Below are positions 32,777-41,536 of a DNA stretch of 45,650 nt, in pieces (position 1 is the first letter of the stretch; every line of letters begins with the position of its first letter). The notes below the pieces were generated by a model, which was not told the DNA's origin, did no database searches, and saw only the letters and a program-made list of their open reading frames with translations. The position numbers and the translations under genes were made by a program. The DNA comes from UBA1258 sp963643225 (lineage in GTDB: Bacteria; Bacillota; Clostridia; Lachnospirales; Lachnospiraceae), in assembly GCA_963643225.1 (NCBI GenBank), contig CAVIIX010000013.1:1-45650 (forward strand), read 5' to 3'.

Positions 32777-34069
32777 ATGAGACAATACGCAGTCAAGGGC
32801 GGTTCGCCCCTTGTCGGTGAGGTGGAAATAGGCGGTGCAAAGAACGCAGCTCTTGGCATTTTAGCCGCAGCCTTGATGGCCGATGAACCTGTGGAAATTG
32901 AAAATGTTCCAGATCTTTCGGATACAAACGTAATGCTTGAGGCTTTGAGACTGTTGGGAGCTAAGGTCGAAAAGACAAACCGTCATACAGTACGTATAAA
33001 CGGCGCAGCTGTTCACACCACTTCTCTTGATAACGACGCTATTAAAAAAATGAGAGGCTCATACTATTTTGCCGGGGCGCTCCTTGGCAAATATAAGAGT
33101 GCTGAGGTAAGTCTTCCCGGAGGCTGCAACATCGGCTCACGTCCTGTAGACCAGCACATAAAGGGCTTCAGAGCCTTAGGTGCCGAGGTGGAAATTGAAC
33201 ATGGCTGTATGGTATGTAATGCCAAAAAGCTTACAGGCAGTCACATTTATCTTGATATGGTATCTGTTGGAGCCACTATCAATGTAATGCTTGCTTCAGT
33301 ACTGGCAGAAGGACAGACCTATATAGAAAATGCAGCCAAGGAACCACACGTAGTAGATGTTGCAAACTTCCTTAACTCAATGGGGGCTTCCATTAAGGGC
33401 GCAGGTACGGACGTTATACGTATAAAAGGCGTTGAGAAGCTTCACGGAGCTCATTATTCCATTATTCCCGATCAGATAGAGGCAGGAACCTTTATGCTTG
33501 CTGCAGCTACCACCAAGGGAGACGTACTTATTAAGAATGTTATTCCAAAGCATCTTGAATCAATCACTTCAAAGCTTTTGGAAATCGGATGCGAAATAGA
33601 AGAATTTGATGATGCGGTAAGAGTTGTGGCTTCTAAGCCCTTTCGTCACACTCAGGTGAAGACTCTTCCTTATCCCGGCTTTCCTACAGACATGCAGCCT
33701 CAGATGGTTGTAGCCTTAGGTCTTGCAGAGGGCACAAGCATCGTAACGGAAAGTATTTTTGAAAATCGCTTCAGATATGTAGATGAGCTGACACGTCTTG
33801 GAGCCAATATAAGAGTAGAAGGTAATACGGCAATTATTGAAGGTGTATCAAAATACACTGGTGCCAATATTACTGCCCCAGACTTAAGAGCAGGTGCGGC
33901 ATTAATAGTTGCAGGTCTTGCAGCAGAAGGCATCACCGTACTTGATGATATTCATTATGTAGAGCGTGGTTATGAGGACTTCCCTGAGAAGCTAAGAAGC
34001 TTAGGCGCCTGCATAGAGGTAATTGAGGGAGAACGCGATCTTCAGAAATTTAAAATGAAGGTTGGTTGA
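32777..34069 (+). CDS. murA: UDP-N-acetylglucosamine 1-carboxyvinyltransferase
   Basis: First committed step of peptidoglycan synthesis, adding enolpyruvate to UDP-GlcNAc in the cytosol; the fosfomycin target. About 430 residues. IGGAKNAALG near the N-terminus carries the conserved Lys-Asn pair (K22, N23), and LPGGCNIGSRPVDQHI carries the catalytic C117. The late strings FPTDMQPQMVVALGLAEG and ESIFENRFRYVDEL are family landmarks. C117 predicts fosfomycin sensitivity. The ATG at 32777 is preferred, with GGATGGAT upstream; an ATG at 32765 would add four residues and has no site. A strong terminator follows. Confidence 0.96.
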   Translation: MRQYAVKGGSPLVGEVEIGGAKNAALGILAAALMADEPVEIENVPDLSDTNVMLEALRLLGAKVEKTNRHTVRINGAAVHTTSLDNDAIKKMRGSYYFAGALLGKYKSAEVSLPGGCNIGSRPVDQHIKGFRALGAEVEIEHGCMVCNAKKLTGSHIYLDMVSVGATINVMLASVLAEGQTYIENAAKEPHVVDVANFLNSMGASIKGAGTDVIRIKGVEKLHGAHYSIIPDQIEAGTFMLAAATTKGDVLIKNVIPKHLESITSKLLEIGCEIEEFDDAVRVVASKPFRHTQVKTLPYPGFPTDMQPQMVVALGLAEGTSIVTESIFENRFRYVDELTRLGANIRVEGNTAIIEGVSKYTGANITAPDLRAGAALIVAGLAAEGITVLDDIHYVERGYEDFPEKLRSLGACIEVIEGERDLQKFKMKVG

Positions 34070-34086
34070 GAAGGTATATAGCATAT

Positions 34087-34127
34087 AAAAAAGAAGCGCC
34101 CGACTGATTTAGCCGGGCGCTTCTTTT
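34087..34127 (+). terminator. Terminator after murA
   Basis: AAAAGAAGCGCCCG pairs perfectly with CGGGCGCTTCTTTT around an 11-base loop, ending in TTTT. Confidence 0.9.
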
Positions 34128-34129
34128 AA

Positions 34130-34263
34130 CCTATAGGAAATTTCGTTGCAATTCCATACATGTTAAAAAGGCACTACGTGCCCTACGAGGCACTGGGCTT
34201 GTAACAAAACACCTCGCGGGGAGAACCCACTGCCTAAAGGCAGTGGGTTTTCTTGGGCTTTTA
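34130..34263 (-). repeat. Modular intergenic repeat, copy 3 (modules A-B-C-E, minus strand)
   Basis: Read on the minus strand it starts at the metK stop TAA, then module A (34247-34226, CCCACTGCC-TTTA-GGCAGTGGG), module B with CCCCGCGAGGTG, module C (34182-34170, GGCACGTAGTGCC) and a decayed module E ending CCTATAGG at 34137-34130. Module D is absent. Modules A to C match copy 1 at roughly 90 percent over 94 bases. Module A is placed to act as the metK terminator, and in the plus direction it is followed by TTTTCTT. Confidence 0.85.
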
Positions 34264-35442
34264 TAAATATTTTTTCAAAACGTCAGCTTTATCTGTCTTC
34301 TCCCAGGGGAGCTCAACATCTGTACGGCCGAAGTGTCCGTAAGCTGCTGTAGGTCTGTAGATGGGACGTCTTAAATCAAGCATCTTAATAATACCTGCAG
34401 GACGTAAGTCAAAATTTTCTCTTACGAGCCTTGTAAGTGCTTCATCGCTTAACTTGCCGGTTCCGAAGGTATCTACAGAAACGGAGGTGGGCTGCGCTAC
34501 ACCGATTGCGTAGGATAACTGAATTTCACATTTGTCTGCAAGGCCTGCTGCTACGATATTCTTGGCTACGTATCTTGCACCATAAGCTGCTGAACGGTCT
34601 ACCTTTGTGCAGTCCTTGCCGGAGAAGGCGCCGCCGCCGTGACGTGCATAACCGCCATAGGTGTCTACGATAATCTTACGGCCTGTCAGGCCTGCATCAC
34701 CGTGAGGACCACCGATTACGAAACGGCCTGTAGGGTTAATGAAGAATTTTGTATTGTCATCGATTAATTCCTTTGGAAGGATTGGCTCGAATACATATTT
34801 CTTTATGTCCTCATGAATCTGTTCCTGAGTAACAGCTTCATCATGCTGAGTGGAAAGTACAACTGCTTCAAGACGAAGAGGCTTTCCGTTCTCATCGTAT
34901 TCAACGGACACCTGAGTTTTGCCGTCTGGTCTTAAATAGGTTAAGGTGCCGTCTTTTCTGATTTTGGCAAGCTGTAAGGCAAGCTTGTGGGCTAAAGAAA
35001 TAGGATAGGGCATAAGCTCTGGGGTTTCGTTTGTGGCATAGCCAAACATCATACCCTGGTCGCCGGCACCTGTATCAAGGTCATCCTTCAACACACCTTC
35101 TTTTGCTTCCAAAGCCTTGTCAACGCCCATTGCAATATCTGCGGACTGTTTATCAAGTGCAACCATAACCGCGCAGGAATTGCCGTCAAGACCCTTTTTG
35201 CCGGAATCGTAGCCGATTTCAAGTACGGTCTTGCGAACAATTGCCGGAATGTCTAAGGCTGCGTTTGTGGTAATTTCTCCTGTTACAAGTACAAAACCGG
35301 TGCAGGCAGCTGTTTCACAGGCTACACGGCTTAAGGGGTCCTGCTCAAGGCAGGCATCAAGAATCGCATCGGATACTGCATCGCAGAGCTTATCGGGATG
35401 GCCTTCCGTTACTGATTCAGAGGTAAAAAATCTTTTTTCCAT
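34261..35442 (-). CDS. metK: S-adenosylmethionine synthetase
   Basis: Makes S-adenosylmethionine from methionine and ATP. The 393-residue protein opens with FFTSESVTEGHPDKLCDAVS, carrying the catalytic H15, and has GAGDQGMMFGYA (125-136) and the phosphate-binding loop GGGAFSGKD near 270, in the usual MetK order. AAAGGA lies before the ATG. A SAM-I riboswitch with terminator sits about 210 bases upstream, so the gene is shut off when its product is plentiful. Repeat copies flank it on both sides. Confidence 0.97.
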   Translation of the reverse strand: MEKRFFTSESVTEGHPDKLCDAVSDAILDACLEQDPLSRVACETAACTGFVLVTGEITTNAALDIPAIVRKTVLEIGYDSGKKGLDGNSCAVMVALDKQSADIAMGVDKALEAKEGVLKDDLDTGAGDQGMMFGYATNETPELMPYPISLAHKLALQLAKIRKDGTLTYLRPDGKTQVSVEYDENGKPLRLEAVVLSTQHDEAVTQEQIHEDIKKYVFEPILPKELIDDNTKFFINPTGRFVIGGPHGDAGLTGRKIIVDTYGGYARHGGGAFSGKDCTKVDRSAAYGARYVAKNIVAAGLADKCEIQLSYAIGVAQPTSVSVDTFGTGKLSDEALTRLVRENFDLRPAGIIKMLDLRRPIYRPTAAYGHFGRTDVELPWEKTDKADVLKKYL

Positions 35443-35495
35443 ATTTTGTCCTTTCTTGGTTTAATGGCGGACTGAAATGATGTTAATGCAGGCTT

Positions 35496-35643
35496 GCTTA
35501 GGCGATATTCGCAGAGAGCATTACCGTATAGGAACGAAGCTTTCTAATGGTAAGTGATATTCGCAATCCGCTTCGCTATAGCTATGCTAAAAGCGGCACT
35601 ATGTGCCTTGTAAGGTACTAAGCTTATAGTCTTACACCTAAGC
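35496..35643 (-). repeat. Modular intergenic repeat, copy 4, with short terminal inverted repeats
   Basis: GCTTAGG (35496-35502) and CCTAAGC (35637-35643) bound a 148-base element. Read on the minus strand it holds the 3' arm of module B (GTACCTTACAA), module C as GGCACATAGTGCC (35607-35595) and a diverged module D through GCGAATATCAC. A second GCGAATATC lies near its far end. It lies inside the metK leader, between the riboswitch terminator and the metK start codon. Confidence 0.75.
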
Positions 35644-35649
35644 ATTCAT

Positions 35650-35684
35650 AAAAAATCCGCTTATTATTATATAATAAGCGGATT
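35650..35684 (-). terminator. SAM riboswitch expression platform terminator
   Basis: A perfect 14-pair stem (AATCCGCTTATTAT with ATAATAAGCGGATT, loop ATA) followed on the minus strand by a run of T. The 5' arm can instead pair with AATAAGAGGATT (35715-35704), the 3' side of aptamer helix P1, with one mismatch, giving an antiterminator. Confidence 0.9.
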
Positions 35685-35703
35685 AAAAATAATGCATTAT
35701 TTC

Positions 35704-35822
35704 AATCCTCTTATTGTTCGAAATCGGCGCTTTCACGCCCACTCGCTCAGGTAGGCACCTTCCAAAAGGGGTTGCCGTGGTTTCATAGATCCTCTGTATC
35801 TCCACCACTCTGAATAAGAGTC
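35704..35822 (-). ncRNA. SAM-I riboswitch (S-box) controlling metK
   Basis: On the minus strand the consensus is clear: CTCTTATTCAGAGTGGTGGA opens helix P1 and the first conserved block, GATCTATGAAACCACGGCAA gives the core, AAGGTGCCTA follows, and AATAAGAGG closes P1. S-adenosylmethionine binding stabilises P1 and lets the downstream terminator form. A promoter lies immediately upstream. Confidence 0.96.
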
Positions 35823-35828
35823 GCATTT

Positions 35829-35857
35829 ACTATACGCTGCGTTTTTAAAACTGTCAA
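35829..35857 (-). promoter_or_regulatory. Promoter of the metK riboswitch transcript
   Basis: On the minus strand, a perfect TTGACA (35857-35852), a 17-base spacer and TATAGT (35834-35829), just before the aptamer. Confidence 0.85.
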
Positions 35858-35863
35858 GTTTTA

Positions 35864-35892
35864 TTGCGTATTTTTATTTATTAAAGTATAAT
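35864..35892 (+). promoter_or_regulatory. Promoter of the HD-GYP gene
   Basis: TTGCGT (35864-35869), a 17-base spacer and a perfect TATAAT (35887-35892), divergent from the metK promoter with only 6 bases between the two -35 boxes. Confidence 0.75.
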
Positions 35893-35926
35893 TACCCTAT
35901 CTAAGTTATTTTAAGGGGAAAGAAAA

Positions 35927-37009
35927 ATGAAAAGACTTAGCACCGCGGATTTGACTCCAGGTATGGTGGCAGCAGAAGATATTTACACATATGCCAATCA
36001 GCTCTTGATTCCAAAGGGCTCGATTCTTAATGACAAAGCGATTACAAAGCTTGAATTTTATTCAATCATTAATGTAAGAGTCGAGGATGAAATTTCCAAG
36101 GATTATATTGCAAAGCGCGAGCTTTCAGAAGACTACTCTTATTCTGAAAAGATTAAAAGAAGCCCTGAATTTATTGAATTTAAGAAGCACTTTGACGAGG
36201 AAGTGCCGAAATTTAAAACAATGCTTGATTCGACGGCGCTTAATAAGTGCACTCTGGACATTGACGCCCTTTTAAGCTTCACTTTAAATCTTTTGAGACC
36301 TGAAAGCGGCTATCTGAGTGTCTTTGATATGCTCCACAATATGCGTCAGTACGACGACATGACATATGTTCATTCCATCAACGTGGCCTTAATGTGTAAC
36401 GTTTTTGCACGCTGGCTTCGTATGACTGAAGAAGAAACAAAACTTGCAACTCTGTGCGGACTGCTCCACGATATCGGTAAGGTGGCACTTCCAGAGAATA
36501 TTATAAAGAAACCGGGTAAGCTTACGGAGAGCGAATATACCATAGTTAAAAAGCACACTCTTGAAGGCTACAATCTGCTTAAAATGCAGAATGTGCCAGA
36601 GCCCATTATGAACGCAGCCTTAATGCATCATGAACGCTGCGATGGTACGGGCTACCCCTTTGGCATTAAGAATACAAAAATCGACACCTTTGCAAAAATG
36701 GTGGCAATTGTGGATGTATACGATGCCATGACAAGTGCAAGAATTTACCGCGGTCCAATGTGTCCCTTCAAGGTGGTTGATATTTTTGAAAGCGAGGGCT
36801 TACAGAAATACGATACCCGCTTCATCATGACCTTCCTTGAGAACATCGTTAACACCTACATGCTGAACCGTGTAAAATTAAACGACGGAAGAGTTGGAGA
36901 CGTGGTATTTATCAACCGTTCAAGCCTTGCCAATCCTACCATCAAGTGCGGCAAGGAATTTATTGATTTATCGGCCGAGCCGAATTTATTTATTGAAGCT
37001 ATTATTTAA
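35927..37009 (+). CDS. HD-GYP domain protein, predicted cyclic-di-GMP phosphodiesterase
   Basis: Predicted cytosolic enzyme that breaks down cyclic-di-GMP, 360 residues with no membrane segment. The N-terminal 120 residues open with LTPGMVAAEDIYT, a leader often seen in Firmicutes HD-GYP proteins. The catalytic domain has H149, HDIGK (181-185), H210, HHERCDGTGYP with H234 and H235, and the GYP signature (242-244), so all usual metal ligands are present. AAGGGG lies before the ATG. A terminator-like hairpin follows, just before dnaE. It may balance the diguanylate cyclase at 8972. Confidence 0.93.
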   Translation: MKRLSTADLTPGMVAAEDIYTYANQLLIPKGSILNDKAITKLEFYSIINVRVEDEISKDYIAKRELSEDYSYSEKIKRSPEFIEFKKHFDEEVPKFKTMLDSTALNKCTLDIDALLSFTLNLLRPESGYLSVFDMLHNMRQYDDMTYVHSINVALMCNVFARWLRMTEEETKLATLCGLLHDIGKVALPENIIKKPGKLTESEYTIVKKHTLEGYNLLKMQNVPEPIMNAALMHHERCDGTGYPFGIKNTKIDTFAKMVAIVDVYDAMTSARIYRGPMCPFKVVDIFESEGLQKYDTRFIMTFLENIVNTYMLNRVKLNDGRVGDVVFINRSSLANPTIKCGKEFIDLSAEPNLFIEAII

Positions 37010-37023
37010 AAAATCCTGAAAGC

Positions 37024-37057
37024 GGGACAGAGGACAGGGTCCTTATGTCCCCTTTTT
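37024..37057 (+). terminator. Terminator-like hairpin between HD-GYP gene and dnaE
   Basis: GGGACA pairs with TGTCCC, with a nested AGGAC-AGG-GTCCT stem, followed by CCTTTTT. It ends 13 bases before the dnaE start, and the dnaE ribosome binding site follows directly, so it may attenuate rather than isolate dnaE. Confidence 0.7.
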
Positions 37058-37069
37058 AAGAGGTGGGGT

Positions 37070-40000
37070 ATGTCTTTTGCTCATCTGCATGTCCACACGG
37101 AGTTTTCGCTCCTTGATGGTTCCAACAAAATAAAAGAATATGTAAAGCGTGTAAAAGAGCTGGGAATGGACTCTGCGGCCATAACCGATCACGGCGTAAT
37201 GTACGGCTGTATCGATTTTTATAAGGCTGCAAAAGAAGCAGGCATCAGGCCCATAATCGGCTGTGAGGTGTACGTTGCTCCAAATTCCCGCTTTGATAAA
37301 GAAATAGGCGGTGGCGAAGAAAGATATCACCACCTTGTTTTGCTGGCAGAAAATAATTTAGGCTATTCAAATCTATGTAAAATCGTAAGCATCGGTTTTA
37401 CGGAAGGCTATTATTACAGACCAAGAGTTGACTTTGAGGTGCTTGAAAAATACCACGAAGGCTTAATTGCTTTATCAGCCTGCCTTGCGGGTGAAGTGCC
37501 CCGTTTTATCCAGAAGGGCATGATAATTGAAGCAAAAAAGACAGCAGAAAAATATTTAAACTGCTTTGGAAAGGGTAATTATTTTCTTGAGCTGCAGGAT
37601 CACGGTTATCCAGAACAGAGGATGGTTAACGCGGCACTTTTAAATATCAGTCAGGAGCTTCAGATTCCCCTTGTTGCTACCAACGACGTTCACTACACCT
37701 ATGCAGAGGATGCCAAGCCCCACGAGCTGCTTTTGTGTATGCAGACTGGCAAGACCATGAAGGATGAAAACCGCTTAAAATATGAAGGCGGCCAGTTCTA
37801 CGTAAAGAGCGAGCAGGAGATGCGGGCTTTATTTCCCTATGCTTTGGATGCTATCGAAAACACTCAGGCAATTGCAGAGCGCTGTAACGTGGAAATTGAA
37901 TTTGGCAATACAAAGCTTCCCCATTTTGATGTGCCGGATGGGTATGATTCCTGGACCTATTTAAATAAACTGTGTTATGACGGCTTAAAGGAGCGCTACG
38001 GAGAAAGGGCTTCAGAATTAAAGGAACGCCTTGACTACGAGCTTGGTGTAATTAAGCACATGGGATACGTAGATTATTTTCTTATTGTGTGGGATTTTAT
38101 TAATTATGCCAAAGAAAACGGCATCATGGTGGGGCCGGGCAGAGGCTCTGCTGCAGGCTCAATTGTTTCGTATTGTTTGAAGATTACAAATATCGACCCA
38201 ATAAGATACTCACTCCTTTTTGAAAGATTTTTAAATCCCGAGCGAGTATCCATGCCGGATATTGATATTGACTTCTGCTTTGAAAGACGTCAGGAGGTTA
38301 TCGATTATGTGAGGCGCAAATACGGGCCCGAAAAGGTAGTGCAGATTGTTACCTTCGGTACCCTTGCGGCAAAGGGTGTCATAAGGGATGTGGCGAGAGT
38401 CCTTGATATGCCATATCAGAGAGCTGACCAGATTGCAAAGATGATTCCAAATGAATTAAACATCACTCTTGAAAAAGCTTTAACCATGAATCCTGAGTTT
38501 AAGGCTTTATATGAAAGCGATGAAGAGGTTCATTATTTAATAGATATGTGTAAGAGACTTGAAGGACTTCCAAGACACACCTCGATGCATGCTGCAGGCG
38601 TGCTTATATGCCCTAAGGCAGCCGATGAATTTGTGCCCTTGCAGCGTGGCGCCGACGGCTCCATCACCACTCAGTATATAATGACAACTCTTGAAGAGCT
38701 GGGGCTTTTAAAGATGGACTTTTTAGGCCTTCGCACCTTAACCGTTATCCGTGATGCTGTGAGATTAATTGAAAAGAGTACAGGCCGTCACATAGATATA
38801 GACAACATCGACTATGCAGATCCGGAAGTATTAGGGCTCATGGGTTCAGGCAGGACGGAAGGCATATTTCAGCTTGAATCTGCCGGTATGAAAGCCTTCA
38901 TGAAGGAATTAAAGCCTCAGTCTCTTGAAGATGTTACAGCAGGCATTTCTTTATACAGACCGGGTCCTATGGACTTTATTCCAAAATATATTGCGGGCAA
39001 GGCAAATCAAAATAACATTACCTACAAGACACCTGAACTTAAGCCTATTCTTGAACCCACCTACGGCTGTATTGTGTACCAGGAACAGGTAATGCAGATA
39101 GTGAGAGATTTAGGCGGCTATACCTTGGGGCGTTCAGACCTTGTAAGACGTGCCATGAGTAAAAAGAAACAGCACGTAATGGAGGTAGAGCGTAACAATT
39201 TTATTTACGGTAATAAAGAAGAAAACGTACCGGGCTGTATTTCAAAGGGCATAAGCGAAAAGGCTGCAGGGGAAATTTACGATGACATGATGGACTTTGC
39301 AAAATATGCCTTTAACAAATCCCACGCTGCCTGCTATGCGGTGGTTTCCTATCAGACGGCTTTTCTTAAGCGGTATTATCCGGTAGAATTTATGGCGGCC
39401 TTAATGACCAGCGTTATCGACAACGCAGGCAAGGTGTCCGAATACATAAACGTATGTCGTTCAATGGGGATAGAAATTGTTGCTCCCAACGTTAATTTGG
39501 GTGATGTATCATTTTCTGTGACGGATGGTAAAATCGGCTATGCTCTTACGGCGATTAAAAACGTAGGACGCCCACTTATAGAAGGCCTTGTGGAGGAAAG
39601 AAGCCTTAACGGCCCCTTCCAGAGCCTTACGGATTTTGCAAAAAGAATGGCGGCAAGAGACTTTAACAAGCGGGCAATGGAGAATTTTATAAAGGCAGGC
39701 GCCTTTGATGACCTTGGCGGCACAAGAAAGCAGTACATGAGCGTTTATGTGCGTATAATGGATTCTATCGCTTCCGATAAAAAGAACGCCATTGCAGGAC
39801 AGATGTCGTTATTTGATTTTGTGGCCGAAGAAGATAGGGACGAATTTAAGGAAAGTCTTCCGAATGTAGGCGAATACAATAAAGAAACCTTACTTTCTTT
39901 TGAAAAGGAGGTACTGGGAATTTATGTATCCGGACACCCGCTTGAAGACTATCGTGCAATGTGGCAGAAAAATATTTCTGCAACTGCCGGTGATTTTATG

Positions 40001-40519
40001 CTTGACCCAGACACCGATACGGTTAAAATAGAGGATGGTGCAAGAGCAACAATCGGCGGCATGATTACCGAAAAGACCATTAAATATACCAAAAACAACA
40101 AAACCATGGCGTTTATTACGATGGAGGATCTGATAGGCACCGTTGAAGTAATTGTGTTCCCAAAAGACTATGAAAAATACAGTTTTCTTTTGCAGGAGGA
40201 TAAAAAAATCTTTGTAACGGGACGCGCAAGCGTTGAAGAAGACAAAAACGGAAAGTTGATTTTCGAAAAAGCCATTGGCTTTGATGAAATTCCAAGAAAA
40301 CTCTGGATTCAGTTTAAAAACCGTGATGAATATGAGGCGGCAAAAGAAGAACTTGAGAAAATTCTCAACACTTCCGAAGGAAGGGACCACGTAATCATCT
40401 ACTTAACAGAGCCTAATCAGAGAAAGGATTTGGCTCCCTCGATAACCGTTTCAGCAACGGTCGGGCTCATTGAAGCCCTGAATGAAAAATACGGAGCCGA
40501 TAATATAAGGCTTACTTAA
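37070..40519 (+). CDS. dnaE: DNA polymerase III alpha subunit
   Basis: Replicative DNA polymerase of the DnaE1/E3 type, 1149 residues. The N-terminal PHP domain opens with FAHLHVHTEFSLLDGSNKIK and has ITDHGVMYG and IIGCEVYVA, keeping the metal-binding His/Asp pattern. The palm active site is PDIDIDF near 397-403. A helix-hairpin-helix region follows near 800-900, and an OB-fold (ATIGGMITEKTIKYTKNNKT) lies near 985-1065. GAGGTGGGG precedes the ATG. pfkA follows 15 bases later, so the two share a transcript. Confidence 0.96.
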   Translation: MSFAHLHVHTEFSLLDGSNKIKEYVKRVKELGMDSAAITDHGVMYGCIDFYKAAKEAGIRPIIGCEVYVAPNSRFDKEIGGGEERYHHLVLLAENNLGYSNLCKIVSIGFTEGYYYRPRVDFEVLEKYHEGLIALSACLAGEVPRFIQKGMIIEAKKTAEKYLNCFGKGNYFLELQDHGYPEQRMVNAALLNISQELQIPLVATNDVHYTYAEDAKPHELLLCMQTGKTMKDENRLKYEGGQFYVKSEQEMRALFPYALDAIENTQAIAERCNVEIEFGNTKLPHFDVPDGYDSWTYLNKLCYDGLKERYGERASELKERLDYELGVIKHMGYVDYFLIVWDFINYAKENGIMVGPGRGSAAGSIVSYCLKITNIDPIRYSLLFERFLNPERVSMPDIDIDFCFERRQEVIDYVRRKYGPEKVVQIVTFGTLAAKGVIRDVARVLDMPYQRADQIAKMIPNELNITLEKALTMNPEFKALYESDEEVHYLIDMCKRLEGLPRHTSMHAAGVLICPKAADEFVPLQRGADGSITTQYIMTTLEELGLLKMDFLGLRTLTVIRDAVRLIEKSTGRHIDIDNIDYADPEVLGLMGSGRTEGIFQLESAGMKAFMKELKPQSLEDVTAGISLYRPGPMDFIPKYIAGKANQNNITYKTPELKPILEPTYGCIVYQEQVMQIVRDLGGYTLGRSDLVRRAMSKKKQHVMEVERNNFIYGNKEENVPGCISKGISEKAAGEIYDDMMDFAKYAFNKSHAACYAVVSYQTAFLKRYYPVEFMAALMTSVIDNAGKVSEYINVCRSMGIEIVAPNVNLGDVSFSVTDGKIGYALTAIKNVGRPLIEGLVEERSLNGPFQSLTDFAKRMAARDFNKRAMENFIKAGAFDDLGGTRKQYMSVYVRIMDSIASDKKNAIAGQMSLFDFVAEEDRDEFKESLPNVGEYNKETLLSFEKEVLGIYVSGHPLEDYRAMWQKNISATAGDFMLDPDTDTVKIEDGARATIGGMITEKTIKYTKNNKTMAFITMEDLIGTVEVIVFPKDYEKYSFLLQEDKKIFVTGRASVEEDKNGKLIFEKAIGFDEIPRKLWIQFKNRDEYEAAKEELEKILNTSEGRDHVIIYLTEPNQRKDLAPSITVSATVGLIEALNEKYGADNIRLT

Positions 40520-40534
40520 CTAAAGGAGGTACTA

Positions 40535-41536
40535 ATGGCTAAAGAAATTAAGACTATAGCAGTGCTTACAAGCGGTGGAGATGCCCCGGGCATGAATGCT
40601 GCAATCAGAGCTGTTGTACGCAAATCGTTAAATAACGGTGTTGCCGTTAAGGGTATCAAGAAAGGTTATATGGGCCTCTTAAATGAGGAAATAATAGACA
40701 TGGACGCTAAAAGCGTATCCGACACCATTCAGCGTGGTGGCACGATTCTTGGAACGGCCCGCTGTACGGAATTTAAGGAAGAGGGTGTCCAGAAGGAAGC
40801 CGCCAGGATATGTAAAAAGCACGGCATCGACGGCCTTGTGGTAATCGGCGGAGACGGCTCCTACAGAGGCGCCCAGGCGCTTGCCCGTCAGGGTATCAAT
40901 ACAATCGGCATTCCCGGCACTATCGACCTTGATATTGCCTGCACTGATTACACCATCGGTTTTGATACGGCTATCAACACGGCAATGGAAGCAATCGATA
41001 AGGTAAGAGATACTTCCTCTTCCCATGAACGCTGCTCCATTATCGAGGTTATGGGCAGAAACGCAGGTTATATTGCATTGTGGTGCGGTGTTGCAAGCGG
41101 TGCAGAGGACATTCTGATTCCGGAAAATTATGATTATAATGAACAGGTGCTTGTAAACAACATTATTGCAAACCGTAAAATAGGTAAGACACACCACCTT
41201 ATTATAAATGCAGAAGGTATCGGACACTCTACTTCCATGGCAAGACGTATTGAAGCAGCCACCGGTATCGAAACAAGAGCCACGATTTTGGGTTACATGC
41301 AGCGTGGCGGCAGCCCTACCTGTAAGGACAGATATTACGCTTCCATTATGGGTGCTTATGCGGCAGATATTTTAGAGCAGGGCAAGACCAACAGATGCGT
41401 ATGCTACAGAAAGGGTGAATTTACCGACATTGATATAGAAGAAGCCTTACAGATGCAGAAGACCATTGATCCTTACCAGTACGAAATAAGCGCTCTTCTT
41501 TCACGTAATGAATTTACGGATGTTAAAAAGAAATGA
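40535..41536 (+). CDS. pfkA: ATP-dependent 6-phosphofructokinase
   Basis: Phosphorylates fructose 6-phosphate, the key control step of glycolysis. The 333-residue protein opens with IAVLTSGGDAPGMNAAIRAV; GGDGS (105-109) marks ATP rather than pyrophosphate as donor. The catalytic region reads GTIDLD with D131 as base and D133 (the E. coli protein has TIDND, so L132 replaces Asn; from memory this is common in Lachnospiraceae). MGRNAGYIALW and GYMQRGGSPTCKDR follow. An ideal site, AAAGGAGGT, precedes the ATG. It overlaps the next gene by four bases. Confidence 0.96.
   Translation: MAKEIKTIAVLTSGGDAPGMNAAIRAVVRKSLNNGVAVKGIKKGYMGLLNEEIIDMDAKSVSDTIQRGGTILGTARCTEFKEEGVQKEAARICKKHGIDGLVVIGGDGSYRGAQALARQGINTIGIPGTIDLDIACTDYTIGFDTAINTAMEAIDKVRDTSSSHERCSIIEVMGRNAGYIALWCGVASGAEDILIPENYDYNEQVLVNNIIANRKIGKTHHLIINAEGIGHSTSMARRIEAATGIETRATILGYMQRGGSPTCKDRYYASIMGAYAADILEQGKTNRCVCYRKGEFTDIDIEEALQMQKTIDPYQYEISALLSRNEFTDVKKK

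Noticed and set aside
39890..40390. A 166-codon reading frame on the minus strand within dnaE
   Set aside because: It is antisense to the conserved OB-fold region of dnaE and has no ribosome binding site or recognisable motif.
40679..41227. A 182-codon reading frame on the minus strand within pfkA
   Set aside because: It is antisense to the catalytic core of pfkA, and its Cys/Val/Asn-rich composition is unlike the real proteins here.
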